Of a stretch of DNA of 64,000 nt, positions 45,490 through 56,790 are shown in pieces. Position numbers and translations under genes: made by a program. Source of the stretch: Plazaster borealis. Lineage: Eukaryota; Echinodermata; Asteroidea; Forcipulatida; Labidiasteridae. Below the pieces are notes generated by a model that saw only the letters and a program-made list of their open reading frames with translations, had not been told where the DNA came from and made no database searches. Where the stretch lies: assembly GCA_021014325.1 (NCBI GenBank), contig CM037464.1, positions 6,541,127-6,605,126 on the forward strand, in the 5' to 3' direction. Within the stretch, counting starts at the first letter, position 1, and each line of letters starts with the position of its first letter.

Positions 45490-45995
45490 ATGACAGCCAG
45501 GGCTCGATAAGCACACAAAAAAGTAGCTAAGCACGGACCAATTTCGTTACCAGAATGAGGTCACCAGCCAAATTACCATGTAAACAAGTACTATTCTGTG
45601 ACTGGGTTCTTTGCTTACGTTTGCTAAGTAGAAATGTTTTAAGCAATACATGTATTATCTTCTTTTAAGCAACTTTGAAACTGGGCCAGGCCCGATTTCA
45701 TGAAGCTGATAGTACAGAAAATAGCTAGGCACAGACTTGTTTGGCAGGGGTTAGTATACCAGGCAAAATACCATGTAAATTACATTGCTTGTGACCAGTT
45801 CCCCTGCAAATCTTTGGTAAGCAAATGTAATTTGTTTAGCAAGATTTTCTGTTTAAAAGCTTTTTTCATAATTATCAAGTTGGTACTAAATACAGAAAAT
45901 CTAGCTCAGCAGAGAAATACCGACCGAAATGTCATTATTTTGTTTAACATTTTTGTGACCTGGCTAAGCAAAGGAATCTGATAAGCAACATTTTC
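45490..45995. mobile_element. Two or three fused 'GCTAAGCA' element fragments in the gene's 3' flank
   Basis: The sequence repeatedly carries TTGCTAAGCA-type words and the phrases 'ACCAGCCAAAATACCATG' and 'GGGCCAGGCCCGATTTCATGAAGCT', which recur near 23.9, 24.1, 26.8 and 48.75 kb. An internal end-to-end junction lies near 45683 (GGGCCAGGCCCG). The elements begin about 30 bases after the stop codon, so they are probably transcribed as 3' UTR. Confidence 0.6.
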
Positions 45996-46483
45996 TTCGT
46001 AATGGTGGGGCAGATAGGGGAAATATTTGTGGGAATTGTGCCTTTGATGATCATGCATGGAATTTTGCAAACAGTCAGACTATGTCGTGAGAAAGATATT
46101 TGGCTATAGAGCCATCGCAGATTGGTCTTTTGAAAAAATGTAGTATAGAATAACAAGCTGCCATTGCTTGTTAATTTACCAATTATTTTCCCCCATATTC
46201 CATGCTTGTATCAGCACAGGCACAATAAATACTGTCTGTCGTACCGTTGGTGAAATTCGGTCCGTGACAGAAACACGTTATACGGATTGGAAAATCTCTT
46301 TTAGGGGGGCGGCCATATTGGTGACTGTGGGATATAGTTTTTACAATTAGTTTGTCTCCAACAATAAACAGACACAAGATTTTTGTTATGTACAACAAAT
46401 ATTGAAGTTGTGGCTTGGCGATCTTTGATGGAAGCTGTATCTCCCACAGTTAGAAACACGTTTATCAGGGTTGAAAAATCTCT
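45996..46483. other. 3' flank of the gene, possible UTR
   Basis: CAGAAACACGTTATACGGAT then TGGAAAATCTCTTTTAG (46268-46305) is echoed by GTTAGAAACACGTTTATCAG then TTGAAAAATCTCTTTAAAG (46449-46490). A small repeat may therefore be interrupted by the TTAA element. Confidence 0.35.
46224..46368 (+). terminator. Candidate polyadenylation signals for the TMEM200-like gene
   Basis: AATAAA hexamers occur at 46224-46229 and 46363-46368, about 0.8-0.9 kb past the stop codon. Both lie in sequence that also looks repetitive, so they are only the nearest plausible signals. Confidence 0.25.
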
Positions 46484-46858
46484 TTAAAGGCACTGTACAC
46501 GTTTGGTAATTACTCAAAATATCTCTTAGCATAAAAACTTACTTGGTAACAAGCAACGGAGAGCTGTTGATAGTATAAAACATTGTGAGAAACGACTCCC
46601 TCTGAAGTAACGTAGTTTTTGAGAAAAAGGTATTTTCTCACTAAAATAATAAAAACTTCTTGCAAGAAGTTTTGATTCCTATCTGAAAGCACACAAATTT
46701 GTACAACAAGGGTGTTTTTTCCTTCATAATTTTCTTGCAACTTCGATGACCAATTGAGCCCAAATTTTCACAGGCTTGTTATTTTATGCATATGTTGGGA
46801 TACACCAAAGTGAGAACACTGGTCTTTGACAATTACCAAACGCGTTCAGTGCCTTTAA
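46484..46858. mobile_element. TTAA-bounded MITE-like element, family 1
   Basis: Ends TTAAAGGCACTGTACACGTT and AAACGCGTTCAGTGCCTTTAA. The central palindrome is extended to 22 bases (46652-46673). A family 2 element follows immediately and shares the closing TTAA. Confidence 0.72.
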
Positions 46859-47235
46859 AGGAGGGGAGGGTATACCTTTGGTAATTACTCCAAAAATTAA
46901 TAACCATAAAAACTTACTTGGTAATAATCATTGCAGCTATTTGATAAACATTTTGAGAAACGATTCCCCTCCAAGGAATGTGGTTTTAGAGAAAGATTTT
47001 CAAAAAAATATCAATCTGAGAAAAGTTTTCTGCATAAAACGTTTCTCAGATTGTGTTTTCCAATTACGGATTATTCTTTCTGCGTGGACCTAACCGCTCC
47101 AGATTTTCGGCGATATCTCAAAAACGCTACCACATTTTGAAATGAAAATCACAGGTTTAGTTTTATTGTATATGTATTTACATTTATATAGGATTAAAAC
47201 AAGTTCCCAAAACCGAAGGTATGCTTTGCCTTTAA
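46855..47235. mobile_element. TTAA-bounded MITE-like element, family 2
   Basis: Begins TTAAAGGAGGGGAGGGTATA and ends AGGTATGCTTTGCCTTTAA. It carries the family 2 phrase CGCTCCAGATTTTCGGCGAT and 'AAAAACGCTACCAC' followed by TTTTGAAATG. It abuts a family 1 element at a shared TTAA. Confidence 0.6.
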
Positions 47236-47630
47236 AACTGTCCGCATTTACTTTAATCTTTTAATATCCACATCCAAATTTGTCTCAACGTCGATTGACA
47301 GGTAACATGTTCTATCTGGAATATATGGCATTTACCGGGGTATTTATTGTTCACCTTTCTTATTTTAAGATAAACCTTGACAAATTTCACTTTAAACAAA
47401 AAGTAACTGAACACGAGACTATTTGTTTGCCCTTTTAAGCCACGTTCTGAAAGCGATGTGTAGTAACTATTTTACGATGTGTTGACCGCCATGTACAGAC
47501 CGCGAGGTTAAACTTTAAAAAGGGGGGCAGGTTCTGGAAGGGACCCCTTCCCTTTGAAAGTCCCTCCCCCTTGTATCCCATTGGAGTAAAGTGTAGTTGT
47601 GCTTGAACAGGTATGTCGCCCCTTTATCAA
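47236..47630. other. No recognisable gene
   Basis: AT-rich sequence; nothing identified. Confidence 0.5.
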
Positions 47631-47815
47631 TAGCCTTTTGTCAAGGCCTTCGTGGCTTGGTCAGCTTCGTAGAGCCGCGATCCCAAGCGACACGAAGGGG
47701 AGACCACGCACGCGAGTGGGGCGTCGCCACTCGACTCGCGCGCGTGGTCTCTCCGTTCCAGTCGCTCCGCAGTTAACGAAGCTGTCTAAGCCACGAAGGC
47801 CTTGACAAAAGGCTA
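47631..47815. mobile_element. 185-bp foldback (long hairpin) element
   Basis: The left arm TAGCCTTTTGTCAAGGCCTT then CGTGGCTTGGTCAGCTTCGT is almost exactly reversed by ACGAAGCTGTCTAAGCCACG then AAGGCCTTGACAAAAGGCTA. An inner stem pairs GAGACCACGC with GCGTGGTCTC, and CGAGTGGGGC with GCCACTCG. Nearly the whole element can fold on itself. Confidence 0.7.
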
Positions 47816-48734
47816 CTTTAACAATAAACATTATACTGAATGTGGTGTACGAATCCCCGGTGGTCGTAGAATGAGAATGTCATATTGATTTGAATGTAAC
47901 TGCACCGACAACATTTATTATAAGCACTTTTCAATTGAATAATTTATTTGGATGATTATACAGGCCTGATACTACAACGGAAGCAACGGAGGCAATTGCC
48001 TCCGTTGCCCCTGGTCATTGCCTTTGTGCCCCTTGAAATGTTCCACTATAAATTTACAGTTTCCTCATAATAGAGACACCCTTTACCAAGGAGAAAACGC
48101 CTTGGTGCTTTTGCCCTTTCAAAAACGACAGTCATGTCACATTATCAAAAAAGAAGAAGTGATGGTGGTTGGAAGAACCAGAGAGTGAACATGTTTAATA
48201 TCACACGATTGTGTGTGTCCCCCCCCCCCACACCTCCTTAACATTTCAGCGACAATTTCATCTCATATTTATCTTACTGATACTATTATGGAAACAATTC
48301 GGAGCACAATTTGGAAAGATATGATATGGCAATAGCTCGATGTGGTAATCAATTAGTTATACTTCAAATAAGTTACACGTCAAAATGCTGCAGTTTGTTG
48401 TACGGCAAGCTTTTTGCTTTAGTCATCTGACGGCTGTTTCGTGTATCACTTATAGACCAAGGATCGTCACACGACAGCTGGAGTGTATTGAAATTAAAAT
48501 AAATATATATTCCATGGAATTGCCGGTCTACGCACAATTTATATGCAACTTGTATAGTTATAAGGACTAACTACATTTATTATGTTGCTTTGTTCACTCG
48601 TCTAACAATGTGTCATTTGTAGTAATTCATTTGCATAATTTTAAATGAATATTTTATAGCAAGATATATATAAATATAATAGTAAAGAGTGTTCGGCAGA
48701 TTGAGACTATTGTTGTGTAAACTTTTATTTACAG
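47816..48734. other. No recognisable gene
   Basis: A C-run near 48220 and AT-rich DNA; ACGGAAGCAACGGAGGCAAT then TGCCTCCGTTGCC (47979-48010) forms a short inverted pair. Confidence 0.45.
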
Positions 48735-48877
48735 GTTGCCAATGTAGAGTCGAAGGTTACCAGCCAAAGTACCATGTTACATATACAATATTTGACTGGT
48801 AACCTGCTTATAGTTGCTTAGCAGAAAGTTGCTAAGCATTAGTCTTTGCTTACGCAGCTCTATGAAATTGGGCCCTA
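48735..48877. mobile_element. Short 'GCTAAGCA' element
   Basis: This copy has the internal phrases GGTTACCAGCCAAAGTACCA and TTGACTGGTAACCTGCTTA, several TTGCTTAGCA words, and the right end AGCTCTATGAAATTGGGCCC. The left end is truncated. Confidence 0.6.
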
Positions 48878-48939
48878 GTTTGTTGGTGATTTAATAGGAA
48901 AAACGGTCGAAAGTGGCAAAAATTGCCGCGCTTAGGCCT

Positions 48940-49482
48940 TGTAATTTTATCAAAAGACGGCCGAAAATTGACAAAATTGCAAGGCTTACCCCTTGTGATT
49001 TTTTTTACGGTTCAAAGTGACAACAAATGCAAGGCTTCCCATATAACATCCCAAGGGGGTAAGCCTTGCAATTTAGGCCATTTTCGGCAAGTTGTTGGAT
49101 AAAATCACTAGAGGTAAGCTTAACCATTTTGTCAATTTCGACATTTTTTTTGGATAAAATCGCAATGGTATTTTGGCAATTTTTTGACCATGTTTTTTAA
49201 ATAAAATCACAAGGGGTAAGCATTGCAGTTTGGTCTTTTCTACCATTTTAAAAAAAAACACAAGGGGTAAGCATTGCAATTTTGTAAATTTTGACCTTTT
49301 TTTGTATCAAATCACAAGAGGTAAGTCTTTATTTTTCGAAAATGGTCCAAAATTTGAACAAACCTCAAGGGTAAGCCTTGCGAAAAAGGGCAAACATTTG
49401 ATAAAATCACAAAGTTTTGTTGAAATTAGACTGAAATTTTGATAAAATCACAAGGGGTAAGCCTTGCAGTTTTGTATAAAAT
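48940..49482. repeat. Left edge of the CACAAGGGGTAAGCCTTGCA satellite, with an orientation flip
   Basis: From about 48940 to 49040 the core appears reversed (GCAAGGCTTACCCCTTGTGA at 48980). From about 49050 onward it is in the forward orientation (GGGGTAAGCCTTGCAATTT). Units here are more diverged than further right. Confidence 0.75.
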
Positions 49483-51001
49483 CTAAGTTGCGACTTTCTG
49501 CTCTAAAATAATATGCAGTATAGGCACTACTGATGCCTCTTTTCTAGCACTTGAACCAGGATTGCAGCTAAATCGGCAGAAATATTAGGTATACAATTTA
49601 AAAAGTTTAACGTGTGCGTGTAGCATTTTTATCGAATTTAGGTCAGATTTAAAGCTATGATTTTATGCTGTAAAATGATGCAGTGGGTGATACTGATGCC
49701 TTTTCATTAAAGCTGGCCCAAGACTTTAGCTCAACTGGCGGAAATAGTGACACTTAATAATCGCAAGGAGAAGCACGGCAATTTTATCAAATTTCGACTG
49801 CATTTTGATATAATTATTTAACAAGGGGTAAGCCTTGAAATGTTGTCAATTTCGACTGTTTTTTTTTCTTCTTTTCTTCTTTTTTAAATCACAATTGTAA
49901 TCCCCCCCGTGGATTGTATCAAAAAACGTACCGTACTTGGTATATTGATTGTTAAAATTAATTAAAATTAGAGTAAATTTGTGCAGAAAGTTAGTCGGAG
50001 TGACGACCAGGCGTTCAGGGGACTCAGAGTCTGGTCGAACCAGCATGGTGATCACCCATATAGTTCCTTTCTGGGATTGGCTAGTCCCGGTCCCTCCTTT
50101 GGCTTTCCGACCCGGAATATTCACCCTACCTATTTTGGGGAGAGACATGACGGAACCCCAATCCATTACAGCGGCCAACAGTAAAAGTCATGTCCCTTTT
50201 GGTACGGGTAGGATTCGAACCGGGTCTCCCAGCTCTGGACTGCACGCAATTGAACAATCCAGTGCACCGAAGTGCCCGTTGGTGTTTGGAGGTGATTTTA
50301 CACACTACTTATATAAAAGACCGATTGCGCAACCAATGTCACGTGACCTATAGTGGGTGTAAAACATCAACAAACAAAGCGTCCTCCATAGGAAAGTGCC
50401 TTTGTTGTAAAGTACACGATGGCTGACGCATTTGTTTATTTAATCAAGACTTTTCTGTCTTGAAATACCGGTATGTAATAAAATATTCCAGAGTCTGTTA
50501 ACTACGGAGTGTCTGAAAAAGCCAGTAGGACAGGTTCCAGCAAGTCCTGTAAAATTCTACATGGAAGGAACGTTTATGTTCACGATGATGTGGTGCTTAA
50601 TACACGGACGACCTCGATCAGGCACTTTTCAACACAACAATGTCACAATTTTGAAGCTGAAATCATCCAAAAGAAAAGGCTTCCCAAAACTATATGATTC
50701 CTTTGTCTCTTTGAAATTCCACAAGGCTAAACGCTCACCTTTCCAACGCTCTACTTTTACTACAGTGATTTACATTACAAACCAAAGACCGGGTGCTATA
50801 GCCCAGGTTGGACTCCTCCGTTGCATACGAGGGTCGTGACAGCGTCGTCCGACGCCGGTAGTTTATAACTGAAATTAAACTTCTCTGTGGTTGAATACTG
50901 GTAGTTTTTGAAACAGTAATGGGATTTAAGTAACATACAACAATAACAACATACGACATAGTCATAACAATAAGTCACAACATACAACTTTAATAAAAGA
51001 G
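49483..51001. repeat. Satellite cassette copy 1 (subtype A)
   Basis: A 1.5-kb non-satellite unit starts CTAAGTTGCGACTTTCTGCT. It holds CTGGCCCAAGACTTTAGCTC, GTGCAGAAAGTTAGTCGGAG, a tRNA-like segment and GGTTGGACTCCTCCGTTGCA, and ends AACTTTAATAAAAGAG. The subtype is marked by TAAAACATCAACAAACAAAG (about 50360), shared only with copy 3. Confidence 0.9.
50201..50276 (-). pseudogene. tRNA-like segment of cassette 1
   Basis: In reverse, 76 bases include an A-box-like GGTGCACTGG and a B-box GGTTCGAATCC (50211-50220 region) with tRNA-like spacing. The T stem and acceptor stem do not pair, so it is not a working tRNA. The same 76 bases are kept in all four cassettes. Confidence 0.5.
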
Positions 51002-52917
51002 TTTAGGAACTGTGATATCGACTGTTTTTTTTATCAAATCACAAGGGGTAAAGCCTTGTCCATTTTCGGCAAGTTTTGTTGATAATATCACAAGGCCTTG
51101 CCATTTTGTACAGTTTTCTAAATGTTTTTTTTTTAAATAACAAAAGGTAAGCATTGCCATTTTGTCCACTTCCGACTTTCTTTTATATAAAATCACAAAA
51201 GGGTCAGCTTTGCAAATCTGTACATTTCGAGAATAAGAAATGATGAAATCGCAAGGAAATTTTGGGAATTTTTGACCGTGTTTTTTAAATAAAATCTCAA
51301 GGAGTAAGCCTTGCAGTTTGGTCATTTTCGACCATTTTATTTAAAAGACCACAAGGGGTGGGCCTTGCATCTTTGCACATTTCGACCATTTTGTTATCAA
51401 ATCACAAGGGGTAGGCCTAAGTCTTGCATTTTTGAAGAAAATTGGCAGAAACTTGATATATCACAAGGGGTAAGCCTTGCATGTTTGTCCAAAATAGGAG
51501 AAAAACACAAGGGGTACGTTTTGCATTTTCTGCCGAAAATGGGCCAAAATTTGATTAAATCACAAGGGGTAACCCTTGCATTTTTGTCGAAAAAGGGCCA
51601 AAATTGGATAAAATCACAAGGGGTAAGCCTTGCATGATTGTCCAAAATTTGATAAAATCACAAGGGGTAAGCCTTGCATTTTTGTCCGAATTAGGGGAAA
51701 ATCACAAGGGGTAAGTCTTGCATTTTATAAGAAAATAGGCCGAAATTTGATAATATCACAAGGGGTAAGCCTTGCAGTTTTGTCCAAAATAGTAGAAAAT
51801 CACAAGGGGTAAGTCTTGCATTTTTGTCGACAAAACGCCAAAATTTGATAAATGCCTTGCATGTTTGTCCAAAATTGATAAAATCACAAAGGGTAAGCCT
51901 AAGTTTGTCCAAATTAGGAGAAAATCACACGAGGTAATGACCTGTATTTTTTAAGAAAATGGGCCAAAATTGGATAAAATCACAAGGGGTAAGCCTTGCC
52001 TGTTTGTCCAAAATTTTATAAAAATACAAGGGGTAAACCTTACATGTTTGTCCAAAAAAGGTGAAAATCACTAGAGGTAAGTCTTGCATTTTTATCGACA
52101 AAGGGCCAAATTTGGATAAAATCACAAGGGGTAAGCCTTGCATGTTTGTTCAAAATAGGAGAAAATCACAATGGGAAAGTCTTGCAGTTTTGGCCGAAGA
52201 AAGGCAAAATTTGATCAAATCACAAAGGGTAAGCCTTGCAATTTTGTCGAAAAAGGGTAAAAATTTGATAAAATCACAAGGGCCTTGCATGTTTGTCCAA
52301 AATACGAGAAAATCACAAGAGGTAAGTCTTGCATTTTTGAAGAAAAAAGGAGAAAATCACAAGAGGTAAGTCTTGCATTTTTGAAGAAAAAAGGAGAAAA
52401 TTACAAGTGGTAAGCCTTGCATGTTTATCCAAAATAGGCGAAAATCAAAAGGGGTAAGCCTTGCATTTTTGTCGAAATAGGGCCAAAATTTGATAAAGTG
52501 GCCTTGCATGTTTGTTCAAAATAGGAGAAAATCACAAGGGATAATTTTTGGATTTTTTTCGACATAGGGCCAAAATATGATAAAATCACAAGTGGTTAGC
52601 CTTGCATGTTTGCCAAAATACGAGACAATCACAAGAGGTAAGTCTTGCATTTTTGAAGAAAAAAGGAGAACATCACAAGGGTTAACCCTTGCATTTTTGT
52701 CGACAAAGGGTCAAAATTTGATAACATCACAAGGGGTAGGCCTTGCATGTTTGTCCAAAATAGGAGAAAATCACAAGGGATAAGTTTTGCATTTCTTGCC
52801 GAAGATGGGCCAAAATTTGATAAAATCACAAGGGGTAGTAAGCTTTGCTTTTTTGTCGAAAATGGGCAAAAATTTGATAAAATCACATGGGATAAGCTTT
52901 GCTTTTTTGTCGAAAAT
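51002..52917. repeat. Satellite array block 2 (core CACAAGGGGTAAGCCTTGCA)
   Basis: About 40 tandem units share the core and alternate two linker types. A 44-bp-step unit ends TTTGTCCAAAATAGGAG, and a 54-bp-step unit ends TTTTGTCGACAAAAGGCCA then AAATTTGAT. The core contains the inverted pair CAAGG...CCTTG. Units at the left end are diverged; those at the right end closely match the block before cassette 4. Confidence 0.9.
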
Positions 52918-54203
52918 CTAAGTTGCGACTTTCTGCTATAAAAAGATGCAGTGGGAAATACTGATGCTTTTTCATTAAAGCTGGCCCAAGATTTTAGCTT
53001 AACTGGCGGAAATGTTGCCCCTTTTTAATCCCAAGGAGAGGCGTGGCAATTTTATCAATTTTCGACTGCTTTTTGATATAATACAAGGGGTAAGTCTTGA
53101 AATTTTGCAAATGTTGATATTTTTTATACTAAATTGCAAGGCTCCCCCGTGATTATAACAAAAACGGTCGAAATACCGTACTTTGGTTTATAGATGGTTA
53201 AAATTAATTAAATTTGAAGTAAATTTGTGCAGAAAGTTAGTCGGAGTGACGACCAGGCGTTCAGGGGACTCAAAGTCTGGTCGAACCAGCATGGTGATCA
53301 CCCATATAGTTCCTTTCTGGGATTGGCTAGTCCCGGTCCCTCCTTTGGCTTTCCGACCCGGAATATTCACCCTACCTATTTTGGGGAGAGACATGACGGA
53401 ACCCCAATCCATTACAGCGGCCAACAGTAAAAGTCATGTCCCTTTTGGTACGGGTAGGATTCGAACCGGGTCTCCCAGCTCTGGACTGCTCGCAATTGAA
53501 CATTCCAGTGCACCGAAGTGCCCGTTGGTGTTTGGAGGTGATTTTACATACTACTTAAATAATAGACCGATTGCGCAACCAATGTCACGTGACCTATAGT
53601 GCGTGTCCTCCATAGGAAAGTGCCGTTGTTGTAAAGTACATGATGACTGATGCATTTGTTTATTTGATCGAGACTTTTCGGTCTTTAAATACCGGTCTGT
53701 GATAAAACCGGAGTGGCTGAAAAAGCCAGTAAGGACAGGTTTCAGCAAGTCTTGTAAAATCTACATGGAAGGAACGTTTATGTTCACGACGATGTGGTGC
53801 TTACACGGACGACCGCGATCACCCACTTTTCAACACAAGAATGTCACAATTTTGAAGCTGAAATCGTCCAAAAGAAAAGGCTTTCCAAAACTGTAAGACT
53901 CCTTTGTCTCTTTGAAATTCCGCAAGGCTAAAACGCTCACCTTTCCAACGCTCTACTTTTACTACAGTGATTTACATTACAAACCAAAGACCGGGTGCTA
54001 TAGCCCAGGTTGGACTCCTCCGTTGCATACGAGGGTCGTGACAGCGTCGTCCGACGCCGGTAGTTTATAACTGAAATTAAACTTCTCTGTGGTTGAATAC
54101 TGGTAGTTTTTGAAACAGTAATGGGATTTAAGTAACATACAACAATAACAACATACAACATAGTCATAACAATAAGTCACAACATACAACTTTGATAAAA
54201 GAA
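52918..54203. repeat. Satellite cassette copy 2 (subtype B)
   Basis: Same order as copy 1 but 1.29 kb. It lacks the TAAAACATCAAC insert and has GATAAAACCGGAGTGGCTGA (about 53701), both shared with copy 4. It closely matches copy 4 across the tRNA-like part. Confidence 0.9.
53447..53522 (-). pseudogene. tRNA-like segment of cassette 2
   Basis: Same 76-base segment as in cassette 1, with two or three substitutions (for example GCTCGCAATT for GCACGCAATT). The B-box is intact. Confidence 0.5.
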
Positions 54204-56790
54204 TTAAACAAATTTGAAAAAATCACATTGGGTAAGCATTACATTTTTTTCGACAAAGGGCCAAAATTTGTTAAAATCACAAGGGGTAAGCCTTGCATGT
54301 TTGTCCAAAATGGGAGAAAATCACAAGGGGTAAGCCTTGCATTTTTGTCCAAATTAGGAGAAAATCACACGAGGTAAGGACCTGTATTTTTTAAGAAAAT
54401 GGGCCAAAATTGGACAAAATCACAAGGGGTAAGCCTTGCCTGTTTGTCCAAAATTTTATAAAATTACAAGGGGTAAGCCTTGCATTTTTGTCGAAAAAGG
54501 GCCAAAATTGGATAAAATCACAAGGGGTAAGCCTTGCATGTTTGTTCAAAATAGGAGAAAATCACAAGGGATAAGTCTTGCAGTTTTGGCCGAAAATTTG
54601 CCAAAATTTGTAAAAACACAAGGGGGTGAGTAAGCCTTGCATTTTTGTCCAAGATGGGCCAAAAATTTATAAAATCACAAGGGGTATAAGCTTTTCAGTT
54701 TTGTTGAAATCAGACTGAAATTTGGGTAAAATCACAAGGGGTAAGCCTTGCATTTTTGTCAAAAAAAGGAGAAAATCACAAGGAGTAAGCCTTGCATTTT
54801 TGTCGAAAAGGGTAAAAATTTGATAAAATCAAATCTTGCATGTTTGTCCAAAATAGGCGGAAATCACAAGAGGTAAGTTTTGCATTTTTTGCCGAAAATG
54901 GGCCAAAATTTGATAAAATCACAAGGGGTAAGCCTTGCATTTTTGTCCAAAAAGGGCCAAAATTTGATAAAATCACAAGGGGTAAGCCTTGCAAGATTGT
55001 CCAAAATATGAGAAAATCACAAGGGGTAAGTCTTGCATTTTTGTCGACAAAAGGCCAAAATTTGATAAAATTACAAGGGGTAAGCCTTGCATGTTTGTCC
55101 AAAATAGGCGGAACTCACATTAAGTCTTGCATTTTTAAAGAAAATGGGCCAAAATTGCATTTTTGTCGACAAAGGTCCAAAATTTGATAAAATCACAAGG
55201 GGTAAGGCTAGCATTTTTGTCCAAATAGGAGAAAGTCATAAGAGGTAATGTCTTGCATTTTTTAAGAAAAAGGGCCGAAATTTGATAAAATCACAAGAGG
55301 TAAGCCTTGCATGTTTATCCAAAATAGGAGAAAATCACAAGGGGTAAGTCTTGCATTTTTGTCGACAAAAGGCCAAAATTGAATAAAATCACAAGGGGTA
55401 AGCCTTGCATGTTTGTTCAAAATTTGAAAAAATCACAAGGGGTAAGCCTTGCATGTTTGTCCAAAATAGGCGGAAATCACAAAAGGTAAGTCTTGCATTT
55501 TTGTCGACAAAGGGCCAAAATTGATAAAATCACAAGAGTAAGCCTTGCATTTTTGTCCAAAATAGGAGAAAATCACAAGAGGTAAGTCTTGCATTTTTGA
55601 AGAAAATAGGCTAAAATTTGATAAAATCACAAGGGTAAGCCTTGCATTTTTTTTCCAAAATAGGAGAAAATCACAATCAAATCTTGCATTTTTGAAGAAA
55701 ATAGGCCAAAATTTGATAAAATCACAAGGGGTAGGCCTTGCATTTTTGTCTACAGAGGGTCAAAATTTGATTTGAGAAAATCACAAGGGTAAGTCTTGCA
55801 GTTTTGGCCGAAGAAAGGCAAAATTTGATACAAATTGATCACAAGGGGTAAACCTTGCATGTTTGTCCAAAATTTGATAAAATCACAAGGGATAAGCCTT
55901 GCATGTTTATCCAAAATAGGCGAAATCACAAGGGATAATTTTTGAATTTTTGTCGACAAAGGGCCGAAATTGGATAAAATCACAAGTGGTAAGTCTTGCA
56001 GTTTTGGCCGAAGAAAGGCAAAATTTGATACAAATTGATCACAAGGGGTAAACCTTGCATGTTTGTCCAAAATTGGATAAAATCACAAGGGGTAAGCCTT
56101 GCATGTTTATCCAAAATAGGCGAAATCACAAGGGATAATTTTTGAATTTTTGTCGACAAAGGGCCAAAATTGGATAAAATCACAAGAGGTAAGTCTTGCA
56201 GTTTTGGCCGAAAATTTGCCAAGGTTTGATAAAATCACAAGGGCCTTGCATGTTTGTCCAAAATACGAGAAAATCACAAGAGGTAAGTCTTGCATTTTTG
56301 AAGAAAAAAGGAGAAAATCACAAGAGGTAAGTCTTGCATTTTTGAAGAAAAAAGGCGAAAGTCACAAGGGGTAAGCCTTGCATTTTTGTCGAAATAGGGC
56401 CAAAATTTGATAAAGTGGCCTTGCATGTTTGTTCAAAATAGGAGAAAATCACAAGGGATAATTTTTGGATTTTTTTTTCGACAAAGGGCCAAAATTGAAT
56501 AAAATCACAAGTGGTAAGTCTTGTAGTTTTGGCCGAAAATTTGCCAAGATTTAATAAAAAGGGGGTAAGCCTTGCATGTTGGTCCAAAATACGAGGAAAT
56601 CACAAGAGGTAAGTCTTGCATTTTTGAAGAAAAAAGGAGAAAATCACAAGGGGTAAGCCTTGCAGTTTTGGCCAAAGATGGGGCAAAATTTGATAAAATC
56701 ACAAGGGGTAGTAAGCTTTGCTTTTTTGTCGAAAATGGGCAAAAATTTGATAAAATCACATGGGATAAGCTTTTAATTTTTGTCGAAAAT
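54203..56790. repeat. Satellite array block 3
   Basis: About 50 units of the same core satellite. The opening (ATTGGGTAAGCATTACATTT) is identical in type to the opening of block 4. Recurrent unit variants include TTTTGGCCGAAAATTTGCCA and TTTTGAAGAAAAAAGGAGA. Confidence 0.9.
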
